Below, one piece after another: positions 31,699 through 39,957 of a stretch of DNA of 64,000 nucleotides. Below the pieces are notes generated by a model. The model had not been told where the DNA came from. It worked only from the letters and a program-made list of their open reading frames with translations, and did not search any database. The stretch is from Stenotrophomonas sp. 364 (GTDB taxonomy: Bacteria; Pseudomonadota; Gammaproteobacteria; Xanthomonadales; Xanthomonadaceae). The stretch spans positions 4,417,001 to 4,481,000 of the forward strand of contig NZ_CP047135.1 of assembly GCF_009832905.1 (NCBI RefSeq), in the 5' to 3' direction. The translations under genes were made by a program, and so were the position numbers. Every line of letters begins with the position of its first letter. The first letter of the stretch is position 1.

Positions 31699-32337
31699 TC
31701 AGCCGACCAGCGCGGCCGAATCGCGGGCCAGCTGCTCGATCGCGGCCCAGTCGCGGGCCTGCAGCAGCGCGCGCGTGGTCAGCCACGAGCCGCCCACGCA
31801 CAGCACGTTGGGCAGGTGCAGGAAGTCGCGCGCGGTCTGCGCGCTGATCCCACCGGTCGGGCAGAAGCGCACGTCGCCGAACGGCCCGTTCCACGCCGAC
31901 AGCATCGCCGCGCCACCGGCCTGCACCGCCGGGAAGAACTTGAAGGTATCCAGGCCGTGCTCCAGGCCCAGCATCAGCTCGGACGAGGTGGCCACGCCGG
32001 GCAGGAACGGCAGGTCGGTATCGCGCGCAGCCGCATACAGGCGCGGGGTGGCACCGGGCGATACCGCAAAGCGCCCGCCCACCTGCTTGACCTGCTCCAT
32101 CTGCGCGGCGGTCAGCACCGTGCCGGCCCCCACCACCGCGTCGGGCACGGCCTCGACCATGGCCTTGATCGCCTCCATCGCAACCGGGGTGCGCAGGGTC
32201 ACCTCGATCACCGGCAGGCCACCGTTGAACAGGGCGCGCGCCACTTCAACGGCATCGTCGATGTTCTCCGGGGTGAACACCGGAATCACCGGGGCCAGTT
32301 TCAGGACTGCACGTACACGTGGATCAGCGCCGGACAT
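31699..32337 (-). CDS. eda: KDPG aldolase
   Basis: Eda cleaves 2-keto-3-deoxy-6-phosphogluconate to pyruvate and glyceraldehyde-3-phosphate, the final step of the uronate pathway. The 212-residue product has the catalytic Glu in PVIEVTLRT (about residue 45) and the Schiff-base Lys in DTFKFFPA (about 132), with FCPTGGIS near the phosphate site. It overlaps the end of kdgK by 14 bp, so the two are translationally coupled under the kdgK operator. It converges with the sigma-54 activator gene. Confidence 0.96.
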   Translation of the reverse strand: MSGADPRVRAVLKLAPVIPVFTPENIDDAVEVARALFNGGLPVIEVTLRTPVAMEAIKAMVEAVPDAVVGAGTVLTAAQMEQVKQVGGRFAVSPGATPRLYAAARDTDLPFLPGVATSSELMLGLEHGLDTFKFFPAVQAGGAAMLSAWNGPFGDVRFCPTGGISAQTARDFLHLPNVLCVGGSWLTTRALLQARDWAAIEQLARDSAALVG

Positions 32338-33340
32338 CGAATCGCTCCTCGCCCGTCAGGGCCATCACGTCAGCCTCGCTGACAGGGTTGAAGTCGCCCG
32401 GGATCGAGTGCTTGAGGCAGGCCGCAGCCAGGCCGAAGCGCACGATCGCCTCCGGTGCGAAGCCGCGCATCATGCCATGCAGGATGCCGGCGGCGAAGGC
32501 ATCGCCGCCGCCGATGCGGTCCACGATGCCCACCATCTCGCGGGTCGGGGCCACCGCGCGCGTGCCGTCGCGGCCGAGCAGCATCGCGCCCAGTGCGTGG
32601 TTATCCACGCTGTGCGGGGTGCGCTGGGTGCAGGCCATCCACTGCAGCCGCGGGAAGGCGGCAAAGGCCTGCGCGGCCGCAGCGTCCACGCGATCGGCGG
32701 GGTCCGGGTGCGGAAACTCCCCGCCCAGCACCACGCCGATGTCGCGGTAGTCGGCAAACAGCACGTCGGCGCAGGCGAACAGCGCGCGCAGGATGGCCGG
32801 CGCATCGCCCTGCCAGCGCGCCCACAGGGACGGCCGGAAGTTGCCATCGAAGGACACCCGTACGCCACGCGCGCAGGCCGCCTGTGCCGCAGCCAGCGTG
32901 GCCTGGGCCATGGCCGGGTTCAGCGCCGGGCTGACCCCGGACAGGTGCAGCCAGTCGGCGCCGTCCAGCAGCGCGTCCCAGTCGTAGTCGGCGGCGGTGC
33001 CGCTGGCGAACGCCGAGTCCGCGCGGTCGTAGACCACTTCGCTGGCGCGCTGCACCGCGCCGGTGGTGAGGAAGTACAGGCCCATGCGGCCGGGTCGGAC
33101 CTGCACGTGGCCGGTGTCCACCCCATGCCGGCGCAGCTCGCCGCTGACGAACCGGCCCAACGGGTTGTCCGGCAGCTTGCTGACCATCGCCACCGCATGG
33201 CCCAGGTGGGCCAGCGACACGCCCACGTTGGCCTCCGCGCCGCCGGGATGCACCGCCAGCTGCGCGCTCTGCAGCAGCAGCTCGCGGCCCGGTGCGCTCA
33301 TGCGCAGCAGCAACTCTCCGAAACAGACAACACGACTCAT
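32324..33340 (-). CDS. kdgK: 2-keto-3-deoxygluconate kinase
   Basis: KdgK phosphorylates 2-keto-3-deoxygluconate (KDG) to KDPG. The 338-residue PfkB-family sugar kinase has the substrate-side GGAEANVGVSLAHLG and the ATP/anion-hole motif DRIGGGDAFAAGILHG with the catalytic Asp. ATG 33340 (MSRVVCFGELLLRMS) has AAGGA upstream and is preferred over a longer open frame. It forms an operon with eda and is divergent from a TonB-dependent receptor. The upstream region carries a motif shared with the pectin genes. Confidence 0.95.
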   Translation of the reverse strand: MSRVVCFGELLLRMSAPGRELLLQSAQLAVHPGGAEANVGVSLAHLGHAVAMVSKLPDNPLGRFVSGELRRHGVDTGHVQVRPGRMGLYFLTTGAVQRASEVVYDRADSAFASGTAADYDWDALLDGADWLHLSGVSPALNPAMAQATLAAAQAACARGVRVSFDGNFRPSLWARWQGDAPAILRALFACADVLFADYRDIGVVLGGEFPHPDPADRVDAAAAQAFAAFPRLQWMACTQRTPHSVDNHALGAMLLGRDGTRAVAPTREMVGIVDRIGGGDAFAAGILHGMMRGFAPEAIVRFGLAAACLKHSIPGDFNPVSEADVMALTGEERFDVRR

Positions 33341-33391
33341 GGCGGTGGATCCTTGTGAAAGCGAGGGCGCGTGCGGCGGCACACGGATGGA

Positions 33392-33434
33392 ATGGCTAGC
33401 GGTGTCATTCTAGCCATGGGCGGCCGTGCGTCTA
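33392..33434 (-). promoter_or_regulatory. kdgK-eda promoter with nested LacI-type operator
   Basis: On the minus strand, TAGACG (33434-33429), a 16-bp spacer and TAGAAT (33412-33407) make a plausible promoter. AATGACACCG (33409-33400) overlaps the -10 and start site and matches the motif upstream of the other pectin genes. The element is enclosed by a perfect 8-bp inverted repeat, ATGGCTAG (33392-33399) and CTAGCCAT (33410-33417). Repression by the locus's LacI-type protein is inferred. Confidence 0.6.
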
Positions 33435-33525
33435 CCGCGCCGAATGTCGAAAGCTTTGTCCCGCAAGCCTCCGGGGGACATTGAAAATCTGTTGCGCTGC
33501 AAGATGCTCCTTCTGGAACGGGCTG

Positions 33526-33555
33526 TTAACGTCCGCCCTGACCAGCGGTGTCATT
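33526..33555 (+). promoter_or_regulatory. Promoter/operator of the first pectin-locus TonB receptor
   Basis: TTAACG (33526-33531), 17 bp, then TGTCAT (33549-33554) is a candidate promoter. GGTGTCATT (33547-33555), the inverse of AATGACACC, covers the -10. The block TGTTA(A)CGT...TGACCA(G/A)CGGTGTCA is shared with the region upstream of the second receptor gene. Confidence 0.55.
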
Positions 33556-33610
33556 GCACTGACATGTCGCCGGATAGCTGTTTCATGTAGCACCTTGGGA
33601 GAGGGAAAAC

Positions 33611-36370
33611 ATGCAATCTCGAAACATCCAGAAAAAGACACCGGTTACCTTGCTTGCCCTGTCGATCGGCCTGGCGCTGAGTGGTACCGCGCTGGCCCAG
33701 GAAACGCCTACCGACCTGGACACCGTCACCGTGACCGGCTACCGCGCCAGCGTCGAGAAGGCGCTGGACATCAAGCGCGGCGAAGCCGGCGTGGTCGATG
33801 CCATCGTCGCCGAGGATATCGGCAAGTTCCCGGACCTCAACCTGGCCGAGTCGCTGCAGCGCATTCCCGGCGTGGTCATCACCCGTGAAGCCGGCGAAGG
33901 CCGCAACATTTCCGTGCGTGGCCTCGGCCCGGACTTCACCCGCGTGCGCATCAACGGGATGGAAGCGCTGACCACCGTCGGCGCCGGCGACCAGAGCGGC
34001 GGCACCAACCGCGGCCGCGGTTTCGACTTCAACGTGTTCGCCTCGGACCTGTTCTCGCAGATGCTGGTGCGCAAGACCGCCTCGGCCGACGTCGAGGAAG
34101 GGTCGCTGGGCGCCACCGTGGACCTGCGCAGCGCGCGCCCGTTCGACTACGACGGCTTCACCTTCGCCGCCAGCGGCCAGGCGGGCTACAACGCCATGGC
34201 CGAAAAGGCCGACCCACGTCTGGCGGCCCTGATCTCCAACACCTTTGCCGATGGTACCTTCGGTGCGTTGCTGTCGGTGGCCTATTCCGAGCGCCAGGCG
34301 CTGGAAGAAGGCTCCAACACCGGGCGCTGGGCCAATGGCACCAGCAACGGTAACTTCGCCCTCAGTCCGGCCTTCCCGGCCGCGCGCAGTGCCGGCGTCT
34401 ACCACCCGCGCTTCCCGCGCTATGTGCAGCTGGAACACCAGCAGGAACGTCTGGGCATCACCGGTTCGCTGCAGTGGAAGCCCAGCGATGCCACCGAGAT
34501 CTCGCTGGACGCGTTGTATTCCAAGATCGACGCCACCCGCGACGAGCACTACATCGAAGCCATTTCCTTCAGCCGCAACCGCGATACCGGCAATCCGCGG
34601 CGCCCCGAGCGCGACGGCAAGCCGACGATGGTGGTGCGCAACGGCGAGATCCGCAACAACGCGCTGGTCTACGGCGAGTTCGACAATGTGGACATCCGCA
34701 CCGAGAACCGCCACGACGAGTGGAGCACCGAGTTCAAGCAGGCCAGCCTCAACTTCGATCATCGTTTCAGCGACGCGTTCTCGATCAACGGCAAGGTGGG
34801 CGCCTCGCGCTCGGCGCACGAAAACCCCGTGCAGACCACCATCATCATGGACAAGTACGACGTTGACGGGTACAGCTACGACTACCGTGGCAACAGCCGT
34901 GCGCCCATCCTGAACTACGGTATCGACCCGACCGATCCCAACGGCTGGGAGCTGGCCGAAATCCGCCTGCGTCCGCAGTACGTGGACAACGATTTCGACA
35001 CCGCCGAAGTCAACTTCAACTGGAACATCAGCCCCGGCTTCCGCCTAAAGGGCGGTGTGCTGGCCAAGAACTACACCTTCAGCACGGTGGAACTGCGTCG
35101 CAACAGCGAAGTGGTCGTGCCAACGTTTGCCGACGGCACCCGCATCGTGTCGCCGGACCTGACCAGCCAGGCCGGTCTGAAGGGCATCTCCGGTTCGCCG
35201 TCCAACTGGGTGGTGCCCAACCTGGATGCCATTGCAGACGCGCTGGACATCTACAGCAACACCGGCACCTTCGCCGTTGCGCCCCGCGCCAACAACAGCC
35301 GCAGCGTGGAAGAGAAGGACCGCGGCATCTGGCTGATGGGTGAGTTCTCCACCGACCTGGGGTCCATTCCGCTGTCGGGCAACTTCGGCGTGCGCTACGT
35401 GCAGACCGAGCAGACCTCCAGTGGCGCGGCCACGGTGGCCGGCGCGCTGGTACAGGCCACCACCAACCGCAAGTACAACGACACCCTGCCCTCGTTCAAC
35501 CTGGTGGCGGAAGTCGCCCCGGACTTCCTGATCCGCCTGGGTGCGGCCAAGGTGATGAGCCGTCCCGGGCTGGGCAACCTGACGCCGGGCGTCACCGTGG
35601 CGGTGGCTGGCGGCGCACGGACCGTGGCCGGTGGCAACCCGAACCTGGATCCGTTCCGCGCCACCAACGTGGACATGAGCTTCGAGTGGTACTTCAACGA
35701 AGGCGCCATGGCCGGCATCGGCCTGTTCTACAAGGACATCGAATCGTTCGTGCAGACCACCCGCGAAGTGCGTCCGTACTCCAGCAGCGGCCTGCCGGCC
35801 AGCCTGCTCGACGGCACCGGCGCGTCGGTCAACGATGACTTCACCTTCACCATTCCGCTCAATACCCCAGGCGGAGAACTGTACGGCGTCGAGGCCAACT
35901 ACACCCAGCCCTTCACCTTCCTGCCGGGCAAGTGGTCCAACCTGGGCGTGCAGTTGAACTACACCTGGGTGGACACCAGCATCCAGTACGTCAACGGCGC
36001 CGGTGCGCCGGTGATGAAGAACCAGCTTACCGGCACCTCGAAGAAGGCCTGGAACGCCACGCTGTTCTACGAAGGTGAGGTGTGGTCGGGCCGTGTATCG
36101 GCAACCAACCGCAGCGACTACCTTACCCAGGCCCCGGGTCAGGAAACCGGCTTCAACGAGGACGGTTACCACGGCATGACCGGCACCACCGTGCTGGACG
36201 CTTCCCTGCGCTACCGCATCAGCGACCAGCTGGAACTGAGCCTGGAAGGCATCAACCTCACCAACGAGGCGTCCGACGAGTGGGTGTACTCGCCGAGCAC
36301 CGGCGAGCTGCCGCTGCAGTACACCGAGAGTGGCCGCCAGTTCCTGCTCGGCGTGCGCTACAAGTTCTGA
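33611..36370 (+). CDS. TonB-dependent receptor for pectic oligosaccharides (predicted), first copy
   Basis: The 919-residue outer-membrane receptor has a Sec signal (KKTPVTLLALSIGLALSGTALA). The plug domain carries DTVTVTGYR as TonB-box region, EDIGKFPDLNLAESLQRIPGV and NISVRGLGPDFTRVRINGMEAL. A large 22-strand-type barrel ends FLLGVRYKF with terminal Phe. This long receptor class is used by xanthomonads in carbohydrate-utilisation loci without SusD partners. GAGAGGGAAAAC before ATG 33611 is a good RBS. Position between kdgK-eda and secreted pectin enzymes points to oligogalacturonide or rhamnogalacturonan fragments; the ligand is inferred. The codons for KKTPVT contain an operator-like sequence. 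Confidence 0.9.
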   Translation: MQSRNIQKKTPVTLLALSIGLALSGTALAQETPTDLDTVTVTGYRASVEKALDIKRGEAGVVDAIVAEDIGKFPDLNLAESLQRIPGVVITREAGEGRNISVRGLGPDFTRVRINGMEALTTVGAGDQSGGTNRGRGFDFNVFASDLFSQMLVRKTASADVEEGSLGATVDLRSARPFDYDGFTFAASGQAGYNAMAEKADPRLAALISNTFADGTFGALLSVAYSERQALEEGSNTGRWANGTSNGNFALSPAFPAARSAGVYHPRFPRYVQLEHQQERLGITGSLQWKPSDATEISLDALYSKIDATRDEHYIEAISFSRNRDTGNPRRPERDGKPTMVVRNGEIRNNALVYGEFDNVDIRTENRHDEWSTEFKQASLNFDHRFSDAFSINGKVGASRSAHENPVQTTIIMDKYDVDGYSYDYRGNSRAPILNYGIDPTDPNGWELAEIRLRPQYVDNDFDTAEVNFNWNISPGFRLKGGVLAKNYTFSTVELRRNSEVVVPTFADGTRIVSPDLTSQAGLKGISGSPSNWVVPNLDAIADALDIYSNTGTFAVAPRANNSRSVEEKDRGIWLMGEFSTDLGSIPLSGNFGVRYVQTEQTSSGAATVAGALVQATTNRKYNDTLPSFNLVAEVAPDFLIRLGAAKVMSRPGLGNLTPGVTVAVAGGARTVAGGNPNLDPFRATNVDMSFEWYFNEGAMAGIGLFYKDIESFVQTTREVRPYSSSGLPASLLDGTGASVNDDFTFTIPLNTPGGELYGVEANYTQPFTFLPGKWSNLGVQLNYTWVDTSIQYVNGAGAPVMKNQLTGTSKKAWNATLFYEGEVWSGRVSATNRSDYLTQAPGQETGFNEDGYHGMTGTTVLDASLRYRISDQLELSLEGINLTNEASDEWVYSPSTGELPLQYTESGRQFLLGVRYKF
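33637..33649. promoter_or_regulatory. Operator-like sequence in the receptor coding start (copy 1)
   Basis: GACACCGGTTACC at +26 from the ATG resembles the operator TGACACCGGTTTACC with one T deleted. It is identical in the second receptor gene at the same offset and uses the unusual codons ACA and GTT. Confidence 0.35.
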
Positions 36371-36388
36371 TTCACCGGCAGGACCCAG

Positions 36389-36414
36389 CGGCGGCGTGAG
36401 CACTCACGCCGCCG
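36389..36414 (+). terminator. Perfect 11-bp hairpin after the first receptor gene
   Basis: CGGCGGCGTGA (36389-36399) pairs with TCACGCCGCCG (36404-36414) around GCAC, 18 bp past the stop. There is no T-run. It separates the two receptor genes, consistent with each having its own promoter. Confidence 0.6.
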
Positions 36415-36499
36415 GCTGCGCGCGCCGCCGTCGTTGCCATCCACACCCGTCACTGCATGCACGCTGCTGCGGCGCAAGATGCCGCCGCGTGAGGGGTTT

Positions 36500-36529
36500 G
36501 TTACGTTTCGGATGACCAACGGTGTCACA
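36500..36529 (+). promoter_or_regulatory. Promoter/operator of the second pectin-locus TonB receptor
   Basis: GTTACG (36500-36505), 17 bp, then TGTCAC (36523-36528) aligns with the first receptor's promoter. GGTGTCA (36521-36527) overlaps the -10. The whole block TGTTACGT...TGACCAACGGTGTCA corresponds to the first receptor's upstream region. Confidence 0.5.
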
Positions 36530-36625
36530 GCGGCACATGCGCGACAGACGCTCCGGGGAGGCCGGACGTCCATGACTCATCACCATCACGCTCGCATGGC
36601 GGCGCACCCTGGAAGGAAACACACG

Positions 36626-39600
36626 ATGGATCGACCGCTCCCACGAAAAAAGACACCGGTTACCTTGCTCGCAGTTGCCATCGCGTTCGCCCTGCAGGGC
36701 ACCGCCGGCATCGCCGCCGCCCAGCAGACGCCGGAAGCCGCCGCCGCACTCAACGCGGTCGATCTGGACAAGGTCGAGGTCAAGGCAACCTACCGCGAAA
36801 GCCTGCAGCAGTCGCTTGATGAAAAGCGCTACAGCGTCGAGCAGGTGGATGCGATCTACGCCGAAGACATCGGCAAATTTCCCGATCTGAACCTGGCCGA
36901 GTCGATGCAGCGCATTGCCGGCGTGTCGATCGACCGCGAAGGCGGCGAAGGCCAGCAGATCTCCGTGCGCGGCCTGGGCTCGGACTTCACCCGCGTGCGC
37001 ATCAACGGCCTGGAAGCACTCTCCACCGCCGGCAGCGGCACCACCGGGGTCAACCGCAGCCGCGGCTTCGACTTCAACACCTTTGCCTCTGAACTCTTCA
37101 GCCGGGTCAAGATCAACAAGACCCAGTCCGCGCAGACCGACGAAGGCTCGCTGGGCGCCACGGTCGATCTGCGCGGTTCGCGGCCGTTCGACTTCGAGGG
37201 CTTCCAGGCATCGCTTGGCGGCCAGTACGGCTACAACGAGCTGTCCAGGAACAAAGACCCGCGTATCTCCGGGCTGATCAGCAACACCTGGGCCGACGGT
37301 CGCTTCGGCGGGCTCATGTCGGTGGCCTACAGCAAGCGCACCATCTTTGAAGAAGGCTACAACCCGGTCCGCTGGGAGCATGGCAACTACCGCAACTCCA
37401 ACCAGAGCACCGCGGCCAACAACGGCACCTACGGCTTCTGCAGCCCGGTCGGCTACGACCCGCAGACCCCGCGCAATCCGCTGGCCAATGAAACCGCCGC
37501 CGGTGTCGGCAGCGCCGCCAACCAGGCGCGCAGCAACGGCTGGGGCAGCTACGGTATCGATGCCACCCACTGCGGCCCCGGCCTGGACCGGCCCGCCGCC
37601 ACGGCGGAAAACATCGCCGCCTACGAGACCGCGACCAATGCGTGGATCCCGCGCTACCCGCGCTACGTCCGCACCGAACACGAGATCGAGCGCCTGGGCG
37701 TCACCGGCGCGCTGCAGTTCAAGGTCAGCGACGACACCCAGCTGAACCTGGACATCCTGTATTCAAAGCTCGACAAGGACGTGCGCGAAGACTCCATCGG
37801 CGCCAACCTGCACCGCACCGCGCAGTACGGCGGCAAGACCCAGATCGTGGTGCGCCAGGCGCAGGCCGACGCGCAGAACCGCCTCACCTACGGCGTGTTC
37901 GACAACGTAGACTTCCGCACCGAATCCACCGCGATCGAAGAAAGCACCGCGTTCAAGCAGTTCAGCCTGAACCTGGAGCACCGCTTCAACGACGCGGTGC
38001 GGCTGGACGCGGTGGTCGGGCATTCCGAGTCGAACTACGAACGGCCGGTGTTCTCGATGGTCAGCTTCGACAACAGCAACCTGGACGGCTTCGTGCTGGA
38101 CATGCGCAACGGCAAGGTGCCGGCGATGTCGTTCCCGTTCGACCTCAGCGCCGTGGACAACTGGAAGTGGCTGGGCTACGGCAGCACGCCGGTCAATGCC
38201 AACGGCACCGCGCGCGGCGGCAACATCAGCGAAGTGCGGCTGAACCCGCAGTACGTCGACAACGCGTTCGACACGGCCAAGGTGGACCTCACCTTCGTCA
38301 TCACTCCCACCTTCACCCTGCGCGGCGGTCTGGCCTACAAGGACTACGACATGAGCACGCAGGAGTACCGCAACATCAGTTACGGGCGCCTGTCGCAGGC
38401 GCTCCCCGACGGGGTCACCGTGGGTGACCTCAGCAGCTCGCTGAGCGGCTTCGGCAAGGGCATGGACGGCAGCCTGCCCAACGCGTGGCTGGTGCCGGAC
38501 TTCAAGCAGATCGCCAACCTGCTGGACATCTACTGCAACTGCAACACCGGCACCCTGGGCGGTGACTATCGGCTGGCCAGCGTGGGCCACTTTGGCGCGT
38601 CCAACAACAATTTCGACGTCAACGAAAAGAGCTACGGCAGCTACCTGCAGCTGGACTTCAACACCGACCTGCTGGGCCGCGCGTTCCGCGGCAACCTGGG
38701 CGTGCGCTACGTGCAGACCCGCATCACCGCCGATGGCTATGCGCCGTGCACGGCTACCAACGCGAACGATCTGTCCTCGGCGTGCGAACCGTTCTTCGGC
38801 GTGGCCAGCGCCACGGCTGATCCGGGCGAGCGCCTGCAGGTCGGCACGCGGGTCGGCCACAAGTACGACGACTGGCTGCCCTCGTTGAACCTGGCCTGGG
38901 ACCTGAGCGACACCTTCGTGCTGCGCTTCGGCGCGGCCAAGACCATGGCCCGCCCGACCCTGTCCAACCTGTCGCCGAGCGTCAGCGGTGGTCCCACCGC
39001 CTACTTCGATGACGACCGCAGCTACTCGATCAACCTGGGCAATCCCAAGCTGGATCCGTTCCGCTCGACCAACTACGACCTGAGCGCGGAGTGGTACTTC
39101 GACGAGGGCGCGCTGCTGTCGGCGGCGGTGTTCTACAAGGACATCGACAGCTACGTGCAGCGCACCCGCCTGATGACCACCTGGGCCGACATGGGCTATT
39201 CGCTGGACCTGTTGCCCGCTGGCTTCAGCGCGGACACCGTGTTCAACGTGCAGAGCTACTTCAACACCCCGGGCGGCCCGCTCAAGGGCTACGAAGTCTC
39301 CTACCAGCAGCCCTTCAGCTTCCTGCCTGGCTTCTGGCGCAACTTCGGCGTGCAGCTCAACTACACGCACGTCGAGTCGAAGATCAAATACATGTTCAGC
39401 TCGGGCACCGGCAGCACCATCGTCACCACCTACACCGAGAACGACCTGCTGAACCTGTCGCCGAACTCATACAACGCCACCCTGTACTACGACGATGGCC
39501 GCTTCAGCGCCCGCGTCTCCACCAGCTACCGCGACGCGTACATCAGCACCATCCTCTCGCAGGAAAACGTATGGGACCTGGACGGCAAGCAGCTCGCCAC

Positions 39601-39805
39601 CGCCGATGTGCAGGGCAAGTACAGCGTGGAGAACGTGGACTTCAACATGTCCTACAAGGTCAACAAGAACCTCTCGCTGACCTTCGAAGCGATCAACCTG
39701 CTCGACACCGCCGATGAGCGCTACGTCGACTCGGCGCTGTCGCTGCCGGACCGTTACACGCACACCGGCCGCCAGTACTACCTCGGCCTGCGCTACAAGT
39801 TCTGA
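36626..39805 (+). CDS. TonB-dependent receptor for pectic oligosaccharides (predicted), second copy
   Basis: The 1059-residue paralogue of the previous receptor has signal KKTPVTLLAVAIAFALQG...GIAAAQ. The plug carries AEDIGKFPDLNLAESMQRIAGV and QISVRGLGSDFTRVRINGLEAL, and the barrel ends YYLGLRYKF. It is about 140 residues longer than its neighbour, with extra extracellular-loop sequence including four cysteines (SNQSTAANNGTYGFCSPVG, DATHCGPG, DIYCNCNTG). ATG 36626 has GGAAGGA 8 nt upstream; the open frame runs 64 codons further but overlaps the predicted promoter. Divergence from the first copy implies a different ligand size or type. The 1272-residue secreted protein gene follows 152 bp later. 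Confidence 0.9.
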   Translation: MDRPLPRKKTPVTLLAVAIAFALQGTAGIAAAQQTPEAAAALNAVDLDKVEVKATYRESLQQSLDEKRYSVEQVDAIYAEDIGKFPDLNLAESMQRIAGVSIDREGGEGQQISVRGLGSDFTRVRINGLEALSTAGSGTTGVNRSRGFDFNTFASELFSRVKINKTQSAQTDEGSLGATVDLRGSRPFDFEGFQASLGGQYGYNELSRNKDPRISGLISNTWADGRFGGLMSVAYSKRTIFEEGYNPVRWEHGNYRNSNQSTAANNGTYGFCSPVGYDPQTPRNPLANETAAGVGSAANQARSNGWGSYGIDATHCGPGLDRPAATAENIAAYETATNAWIPRYPRYVRTEHEIERLGVTGALQFKVSDDTQLNLDILYSKLDKDVREDSIGANLHRTAQYGGKTQIVVRQAQADAQNRLTYGVFDNVDFRTESTAIEESTAFKQFSLNLEHRFNDAVRLDAVVGHSESNYERPVFSMVSFDNSNLDGFVLDMRNGKVPAMSFPFDLSAVDNWKWLGYGSTPVNANGTARGGNISEVRLNPQYVDNAFDTAKVDLTFVITPTFTLRGGLAYKDYDMSTQEYRNISYGRLSQALPDGVTVGDLSSSLSGFGKGMDGSLPNAWLVPDFKQIANLLDIYCNCNTGTLGGDYRLASVGHFGASNNNFDVNEKSYGSYLQLDFNTDLLGRAFRGNLGVRYVQTRITADGYAPCTATNANDLSSACEPFFGVASATADPGERLQVGTRVGHKYDDWLPSLNLAWDLSDTFVLRFGAAKTMARPTLSNLSPSVSGGPTAYFDDDRSYSINLGNPKLDPFRSTNYDLSAEWYFDEGALLSAAVFYKDIDSYVQRTRLMTTWADMGYSLDLLPAGFSADTVFNVQSYFNTPGGPLKGYEVSYQQPFSFLPGFWRNFGVQLNYTHVESKIKYMFSSGTGSTIVTTYTENDLLNLSPNSYNATLYYDDGRFSARVSTSYRDAYISTILSQENVWDLDGKQLATADVQGKYSVENVDFNMSYKVNKNLSLTFEAINLLDTADERYVDSALSLPDRYTHTGRQYYLGLRYKF
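36652..36664. promoter_or_regulatory. Operator-like sequence in the receptor coding start (copy 2)
   Basis: GACACCGGTTACC lies at +26 from the ATG, identical in position and sequence to that of the first receptor. Confidence 0.35.
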
Positions 39806-39957
39806 CCGTGCTGGGCCTGCCGCCACCTGTACCGCGTCCGTCCCCGTCCTTCTCTCCGGGATGGCGGGCGCGGTGCCGGGGCGGGAGGCCACCGTGAGCG
39901 GCTGACGCTACGCCGGTGGTTCCGCTGTACTGTTTCTGCTGTCGAAAGGAAGGTCCC

